In this document: in pieces, positions 58,004 to 64,000 of the stretch | Layout of the letters: the number at the start of each line of letters is the position of its first letter | How positions within the stretch are numbered: position 1 is the stretch's first letter | Source of the DNA: Pyronema omphalodes | Taxonomy: Eukaryota > Ascomycota > Pezizomycetes > Pezizales > Pyronemataceae | Assembly (NCBI GenBank): GCA_024516155.1 | Contig: JAJJXM010000039.1 | Coordinates: 434,001-498,000 of the forward strand | Direction: 5' to 3' | Length of the DNA: 64,000 nucleotides | The notes under the pieces: generated by a model | Database searches by the model: none | The model's input: the letters and a program-made list of their open reading frames with translations, nothing else | What the model was told of the DNA's origin: nothing | Position numbers and translations under genes: made by a program

Positions 58004-58633
58004 CTATAATACCCCGCCGTCTCCGCCACAACCGCCGTTCATTTCCTGCCCCTCTTCTCCTCTACAACCCTCCAACACTCCTCCACCTCTGCCGAATTGA
58101 AGCCCATCCAGACATGTACTGCTACATGTATTCTTATCGATCTGGTGCATAGCTGCAGAATGTGTATCCCCAACATATGCGGACCTAACCAGATTTCCAA
58201 GCCGTGCAAATCCGGCGATCATGAAGCGGTAAGGAAGATCATTATGGGCCTCGTGATCTGTGGTTTGGTTCCCTTGCTTCTTTGGGTTTCTGGATTGGGG
58301 GCAAAGATTTCGGGTTTCCATCATCATATCATGGATCTTGATGCCGTCGTGCGCATCGTACGCAGGGTTGTTGAATGGGTTGTGACGCTTGATGAGGGAA
58401 CGAACTAGGACTTGGAATTCCTCGCGGAGGATCGTGTAGGAGGCGGCGGCAGAGGGTGTGATTTGATCAAGGCTGAAAAGAAGCTGTCAGTGGAGGAGCT
58501 TTGAGGCATGGTGAGATTGATTAGGTTGAGAAGAGTTGATTTAGAACGAAAGAAGAACTTACAGAGTATCAAAGGTTGGTATGATGTCTGTGGCGGGTGT
58601 GTTTTGGGCGTTGATAAGAGAAAGTGGTGCCAT
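58004..58633 (-). pseudogene. Two-exon gene, member 2 of a pair, C-terminus frameshifted
   Basis: Exon 1 is 58,563-58,633 (71 nt, same length as member 1; MAPLSLINAQNTP), the intron 58,473-58,562 (90 nt), and exon 2 58,004-58,472. It matches member 1 through VRSLIKRHNPFNNPAYDAHD and MIAGFARLGNLVRSAYVGDT to QIDKNTC, then diverges. In other frames the expected WMGFNSAEVEECWRVVEEKR is present, so two single-base deletions near 58,110-58,125 have altered the last ~45 residues. As it stands it could still make a 179-aa protein with a Gly-rich tail. Confidence 0.7.
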
Positions 58634-58749
58634 AATTGCGTGAATAACGATCGTGGTGATAAAGAATGAATGATGATATAGAAATATGTTTTTGAACGAG
58701 TGACTGAAGTTGACGATGATGGTCGAGTATGACAGATGCGACGTGATAT

Positions 58750-58965
58750 ATGGAGGGTCAGGTTGTCGGGGGATATAACAAAGAGAATTGGATTAAGGGA
58801 AAGACTCTAGGAATCGCATGGTCTGTATGTTGGACTACGGACGAGGGATTTCTAACGTTCTATGATGCTGCATTTTTAACGGCTGGCCTCAAAGTTGGGA
58901 CGTTTGTTATGCACGGGTGTCATAAAGTTGCCAAACAGTTGGGGTTTCGCTGCATTGACTTTTAG
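58750..58965 (+). other. Small open frame divergent from the gene at 58,633
   Basis: 71 codons (GKTLGIAWSVCWTTDEGF, VMHGCHKVAKQLG). There is no paralog or motif, and its position on the promoter side of the minus-strand gene is the only context. Confidence 0.2.
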
Positions 58966-59360
58966 AAAACGGTTGCCATTGCAATTGCATGGATCTACTA
59001 GTCGTTTCCGTGGGAACCAAACGCACCTGCAGTAAAGATCGTGTGCACAGACCGCAAGCTAGCCTAAAAACCCCCGGAGGTCAGCAGCAGTCGGCACTAG
59101 CGCTATTTAGCCGTGGTTCGCCCCATCTGAGCAAACGAACAAAATTATCACCTCTCAAAAGCAACAACAGCAACATATTTCAAGACCGTCATGGTAAATA
59201 AACAAAACAAAAGGTTACTGTAGTGTGTGATCGAATAGTACAAAGGCCTTGAAGCCCTGCCTGCTCTCAAGAGTAAAAACGTTACCTGTCGCGTCACCCC
59301 ATTAACACAATATCTGACTTGTGTTAGTTTTCCGCCACGGAAAGTGGTCGCAAGACAAAT

Positions 59361-59407
59361 ATGTACTCGTGCCAAGGTGGCGCTAATGAACCTTGGCACG
59401 AGTACAT
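59361..59407. repeat. Perfect 17-bp inverted repeat with 13-nt loop, made from an element E end
   Basis: Arms atgtactcgtgccaagg (59,361-59,377) and its exact reverse complement (59,391-59,407) flank tggcgctaatgaa. Left arm plus loop equal the terminal sequence of element E/satellite units (tactcgtgc.aaggtggcgc). Confidence 0.95.
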
Positions 59408-60330
59408 GTAGGCAGCAACCAGGGTCCGGAAGGTCATACAGGGCTGCTGCTAGATCGAACCATCCCCGTTACGTCTTAGAGCTCAGCGGTGATAGTGCCG
59501 GGCGCTACTGGAGGAACAGGGATTGCCCAGCTGTGATCAGACAGAGGAGGCATATAGCGATGGCCATCATTGGTTCTCTGGCCGAAAGTTACTTTTCACT
59601 CCCCAGGTCTTTTGCTGATTTCCATGCCTGGTTGTTTACGGTTTCTGGCTTTACGCAATATCTTGCTGACTATCATGCTTGCTTCTACGCTTTCGCTGCT
59701 ATTTCTTAACAAATCTGGTGAACGTTGAGGTGGTCGACTTGGCTGTGAAGATGTAATGAATACACCATTGTACCAAAACCCGCCGAATAAGCAAATCTCA
59801 AATGCGAACCGTCGATCATCGATCTGTGATCTATCCGTTTGACTTATGGAGGGTGGAGCTCGGATTTTGTGTGCATTGACTTGCCCAATTTAATACAACG
59901 CTTGCGTATTTTGGGAAGGTAGAGATAACGTGACTTCAACCACTGTGCACAGTGAACACGTATGATGGGTGAGAACAGGGTAATCCTAGTTCAAGGATAA
60001 ACTCTAAAATTCAAAAGGAAGTTGGTGTTGTAGCCCCTATCACTATTTCATATAGTGGAAGACTCCGACGATAGTCTATGTACCTGCGCACACTGCGAAC
60101 CATATATACCTCTTTTGTTTTCCTAACTGGAAGTGATGGTGATATTAGCCGGCTTCTCAAAAGTCTATGAAGCTTCATGTTTTCTGCAACGTAATTCCAC
60201 GCATGCCTGTATAAAACTTTTATATTCCAATTCTCACTTGAATTGATCTTTTGTTTCTATGTGTTTGCTTTTCCCTATATGAGGGATGATAAGTTTCGGG
60301 AACTTTGCGGAATACCAGAAGATTCCAGAC

Positions 60331-60361
60331 CGCTAGCCCTACATGCTAAGTGGCCGACACC
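60331..60361 (-). mobile_element. Solo end related to the MITE at 60,882
   Basis: cgctagccctacatgctaag followed by tggccgacacc matches the right TIR of the nearby element with a 3-bp insertion and one substitution. No matching left end was found. Confidence 0.6.
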
Positions 60362-60391
60362 ACAGCGTGCGCAGTGCAGCAGAGGCCAGCC

Positions 60392-60415
60392 TACTCCCGC
60401 CAAGGTGGCGCTAAT
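60392..60415 (+). repeat. Isolated element E terminus
   Basis: tactcccgccaaggtggcgc plus taat; 22 or more of 24 bases match the terminus at 59,364. Confidence 0.7.
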
Positions 60416-60881
60416 GAGTATGCATATCTAGCATGTTATGCGCTGCCGCGATGTGTAGGGATTCACACTGCATCGAATGTCGGCGTGCATACACCATTGC
60501 CGATCCTCGGCTGACAGAGCCCCTATGGATATACACGAGAAATTTAGAAGGCTTCGAAGCGGTTTACCCCTGGAAATAGCGCGAAAAATTAATTTATTTT
60601 TGTTACATGTTGCGAGGTATGGTTGGTGTCCATATGTAGTCCATTTTTCTTACAGATTCATGGCTTGATGCGCCGTTATAGCTGCATGATTAACCGAATT
60701 CACAGCTGAGGTTGAGAATGATGTAGATCAGAGCCTTGGGTAAAATGTAATACAAATGAGACATATGCAATCTCATGACGACATCAAGGGTCTTCTTTTG
60801 ATACTCACTAATCCTGATATAGTTTAGTTACATATTGATCTTGTGTACTACGGCTCTAACCGACGGGAACCGTATATATTG

Positions 60882-61422
60882 TATGGTGCCGGCCACTTAG
60901 TAGGGCTAGCGCGACAGGGATCTGAGGCCTCAAAACAACCCCCCCGCGCCGACCGTATCTCCTCCTCGCGACGAAAAAAATTATTAATTTTAATACCCCA
61001 ACTTTGTAGAATAGACGTCAGAGAACAATTCTGGGGCGTCAAAATTCGATTTGGAGGCGTGGTTGTGGAGTAGATAGCGTTTGAAAGTGACCCAAGTTTT
61101 GGTGGCAGAGGGAACTTTTGAATGCATCACTAGCGGGGCTCTATTATGCACACCATACCCTCATGGGCATAGTATATACCGTATTGAGCGTAGTACAAAC
61201 CGAGTGAGAAATGAATATCACGCTAGTACCTTTTCGGTGGCCCTGGATTGGGAAACCAAGTTCAGGGGTCATCACTCGAAGCTTACTAATCAGGTCTTGG
61301 AAGGCTTTGTATGGGAAAACTGGCTCATGAGTCATCACTCGGCGCTTAGTAATCAGAATTTATGTTTTGTATATGCCAAGACTTTGCCAAGACGCTAGCC
61401 CTACTAAGTGGCCGGCACCATA
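60882..61422. mobile_element. MITE with perfect 30-bp terminal inverted repeats
   Basis: The left end (60,882-60,911) is the exact reverse complement of the right end (61,393-61,422), beginning tatggtgccggccacttagt. Read as TA target duplications plus a 28-bp TIR (tggtgccggccacttag...), it fits the Tc1/mariner (pogo-like) superfamily. The 541-bp element has no transposase. Internally, gggtcatcactcgaagctta and agtcatcactcggcgcttag are a ~25-bp direct repeat (61,267 and 61,331). Confidence 0.85.
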
Positions 61423-61714
61423 GTCCGCCTGCCGAGTTCCCATTTTTTGGAGGTTTTTTCATTAAGAAACCGATCTAGCACTTTCTGATCAATTCACCAC
61501 GCCGGGTTTACCTTTTGTCGTCACAGGGCCTGGGTAAATACATACCAACCATTTTATTTTACCGTCGGTCAAAACTTCATGCAAAGATAAGAACAAATTC
61601 GTCTGGAGTTCGAAGAGTGGGTCGAGGCAATGGGTGTTGTTCAATAATGATGCATCCGCCGACAGGCTACTTCGCGACAGAGATCGAGTCGACACGTTCC
61701 GATGAATCGTCCAA

Positions 61715-61850
61715 AAGGTGGTGGCTAGCGCTCACCACCAAAAATAGCGGTTCTGGACAGAATTACGATTGCTTATCTGCGAGAATCCGCTCGCGATCAT
61801 CTTGCTCAGATGAACTACAATATCGTTTTTCAACATCACGCCCGCAAAAA
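61715..61850. repeat. Segment duplicated from 55,735-56,015
   Basis: ggtggtggctagcgctcacc is shared with 55,738 (and inverted at 62,098), followed by ..gaattatgattg and gctcgcga...ctc..tgaactataat as at 55,930-56,000. No coding capacity. Confidence 0.6.
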
Positions 61851-62017
61851 AAAGAACAGAAAACCCTTTACAAACAGACTCATATAACTCTACAACATCA
61901 TTCTGCTTCGTTGGTATTACTTACGCCTGGATGTGATGGTAAAAATGGGTCCTGGATTGCTGCGAACCATTGCATGCTGTTGAAACAAACTTTGATGGGT
62001 TAGGGTTTTCTAGAAAG

Positions 62018-62029
62018 GGGGGGGGGGGG
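62018..62029. repeat. Poly-G tract (12 G)
   Basis: Uninterrupted run next to the inverted satellite units. Confidence 0.9.
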
Positions 62030-62161
62030 CACGAGATAGGGCAGGCCCGGGTGTTTCCAGCGGCAAGGAGGAGGGAACCCCAGTGGAAGAGTTGAGCGGT
62101 GGTGAGCGCTATAGCCACTAGCCACCACGAGTATTATCCCGGTTGGTTAACCTAGCGTCAC

Positions 62162-63045
62162 GTCAGACACCACTCGTTTCCGCGCCTGCATCCTAGTTTC
62201 GCGCTTACTGCCACGCTTATGATGGTGGCGCCATTGCCTCTCACCGGATTTTGGGTTTCTGTGTAGCTTCCTTTTGACATTTCTGATTCCCTTCCGCGCT
62301 TGACGCGATGTCGCCGCCTCGTATTACCAACACGCGATTGCATCACCAACCGGGATTGCTCAATCACCCGTCGATCAGACTAACCAGCGCAATATCGTGG
62401 ATAAATAAAATCACAAGAAATCAACTGTTGAACATCGGTTTCGGCAGTGTTGTGCATAGTATTCCGGGATCAATGTTCACAGATGGATTGTAGGCGGGAG
62501 GGAGATTTATGAAAACGGGTATTATTCTTATTTCTTTATGGAAGAATACAAATTAAAGAAAAAATTAAGGAAAAAACAGACTAACCTTCTTCTGGGCTTT
62601 AACCAGCCCGGTGCTGGGCTTCTCCCAAGTTCCCAGCTGTGTAGGGGATCACTCAGTCGTGTAGAGCGTAGTCACCGTAATGAGGAGAAAATAAGAAGGG
62701 AGGGGCGATGGGGGGATTATATAGCCACTGCGGCTCCGTCCCACTTATTTACGGGTAGCTCTATGGACTGGTCTCTAGTACCAACGGATGATGGTTAGGT
62801 GTGTATCAGATGGTTGTGACGGTTCTCAATCTAACAGTAACCGATCGCAATGCGGTCATCGGATAGTATGGTGCTGAATGTTATCACAGCCATAAACCGA
62901 TATTGTCACGTGGAGTAAAACAAACCAGTAACCCATCATCAGCTATCAGAGACACTTCCTAGAAGAGTCCACGCTTTACGAGCATGCGAGTGATCGGGGT
63001 GGAGAATTAGCGCCGCCTTTGCACGAGTAGCGTACCGTTAGACAC
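62162..63045 (-). repeat. Promoter-bearing satellite, unit 5 (inverted, 884 bp)
   Basis: A complete unit on the minus strand: gtgtctaac at 63,045, element E end, core at 62,581-62,731 (TATA ctatataatc, leader, agaagaaggttagt), then the usual 3' part to gtgtctgac at 62,170. Confidence 0.85.
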
Positions 63046-63444
63046 CGCTCGTTTCCGCGCTTGCATTCTAGTTTCGCGCTTATTGCCATACTTATTACGC
63101 CATGTCGAACCGCCTGATTTCGGATTTCTAGTTTCCTTTTGACATTTCTGATTCCCCAATAGGGATTATTTAACTACGCGTCCATCAGAATAATGAGCGC
63201 AGTATCACGGATAAATATTAAATCACAACAAATCAGCTGTGTTGAGCCTCCATTTCTGCAGTGTCATGTGTATCATGCAGGGATCAATGTTCACAGATAG
63301 ATCATAGACGAGATGTGATGAAAAAGGTTATTATCCTTCTTTATTTATGGAAGAATATAAATAACAAGGAAAATAAATAAATAAATAATAAACCTTCTTT
63401 TGGGCTTTAACCAGCCCGGTGCTGGGTATCTCCCAATTTCCCAG
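63046..63444 (-). repeat. Promoter-bearing satellite, unit 6 (inverted, 5'-truncated)
   Basis: The minus-strand 3' part and the last ~50 bp of the core; at 63,444 it abuts a plus-strand element E start (gtgtctaacgggacgctac), so the two are joined head to head with loss of the promoter. Confidence 0.8.
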
Positions 63445-63660
63445 GTGTCTAACGGGACGCTACTCGTGCAAAGGCGGCGCTAATTCTCCGCCCCGATCAC
63501 TCGCATGCTCGTAAACCGTGGGTACTTCTTGGAAGTGTCTCTCAGAGCTGTGCCTAATTTCTGTTTTAACAGACATTACAGTACTGTTTACCCACGCCAT
63601 CAATTTTGATCTACTCAATGATTATATATATGGATAATATGTACCCTTGTAAAAAAAAAG
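63445..63660 (+). repeat. Element E copy 2
   Basis: Same sequence series as 39,915-40,150: tactcgtgcaaaggcggcgc, gatcactcgcatgctcgtaa, ctctcagagctgtgcc, gacattacagtact, cccacgccat, then TA-rich. Confidence 0.65.
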
Positions 63661-64000
63661 GGCGCGTTCAATACACATTCGCAGGCGTACCCTGACGTGT
63701 CTAAGGTGTTATCGTTGAGGGCAAGGCATTTCCCGGCGATAGCAACAACAAACACTTAGAAGGTAGATTAAATGCATCTTCGTAAGAGTCATTTCAATAT
63801 GGCATTAAAATCAAAAATGTCTTAGCATCTGTAATGGCTAGTCTTTCCAAGAAAGTGATGCGCTGAAAAATGCTTTATTTTTGCAAAACATGTAACGTAT
63901 TCAAAACTGTTTCCGTCACAAACATTTGCAATGAACGGTTTGCAAACATGTTCGACATATTATAACGCTCGATGGGCGGCATCTGAATGAGGACTAGCCA
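63661..64000. other. Window end without a supportable feature
   Basis: AT-rich sequence; no frame, repeat or element end recognised. Confidence 0.5.

Noticed and set aside
62538..62798. Apparent conserved protein (GFNQPGAGLLPSSQL...) also at 52,906-53,112 on the other strand
   Set aside because: It is the antisense of the satellite leader; its conservation is that of the noncoding core and the frame starts in AT-rich sequence.
1..64000. CRISPR arrays, operons, riboswitches, bacterial IS elements
   Set aside because: Spliceosomal introns and eukaryotic retroelements show this is a fungal nuclear sequence; the regular repeats are minisatellites without unique spacers.

Overview
This window looks like a repeat-rich, gene-poor stretch of a filamentous ascomycete nuclear genome. 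Four observations support this: short GT-AG introns (about 49-94 nt), many with a CTAAC-like branch site just upstream of the acceptor; a Tad1/LINE-type retrotransposon carrying an RNase H domain; non-autonomous hAT-like and TA-flanked DNA elements; and no operons, ribosome binding sites or other prokaryotic signals. I cannot name the species.

Layout. (1) 1-4,670 is an inverted, badly decayed third copy (C) of a large duplicated block. (2) 5,300-11,600 holds minisatellites, one plausible two-exon gene (6,421-7,213), one candidate gene (9,332-9,862) and a TA-flanked inverted-repeat element. (3) 11,602-32,120 and 32,139-44,140 are two tandem copies of one segment, each made of block SD1 (copies A and B) followed by block SD2 (copies P and Q). 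In the first copy the SD1-SD2 junction is expanded by a small tandem repeat family with a hAT-like MITE in it, and SD2 is split by a 5.97-kb LINE with a perfect 15-bp target duplication. The second copy keeps the empty LINE site but has its own 202-bp MITE, which copy A lacks. (4) 44,200-51,400 holds the best unique genes: a 287-aa-scale reading frame broken by one base, two diverged paralogs with an identical four-exon structure (46,733 and 49,490), and a two-exon gene (50,716) whose paralog lies at 58,004. (5) 52,700-63,450 is an array of a roughly 0.9-kb repeat. Each unit carries a TATA box, a nearly invariant ATG-free leader of about 105-140 nt with a nested hairpin, and a consensus 5' splice site. 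Four copies are direct and two inverted, interspersed with other inverted-repeat elements.

The main biological content of SD1 is a gene family whose C-terminal ~270 residues, read across four exons, match the Rcd1/CAF40/CNOT9 armadillo-like subunit of the CCR4-NOT complex, preceded by ~650 residues of disordered Pro/His/Gln/Met-rich sequence. Copy A keeps the full N-terminus but has a frameshifted Rcd1 domain, copy B keeps an intact Rcd1 domain but has a truncated N-terminus, and copy C is a pseudogene. Many breaks are single-base indels, several of them in homopolymers, so assembly error must be excluded before calling all copies dead.

Most short open frames in the window appear to be chance. 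Unlisted stretches longer than 300 bases contain nothing I can support; the longest are described as separate entries.
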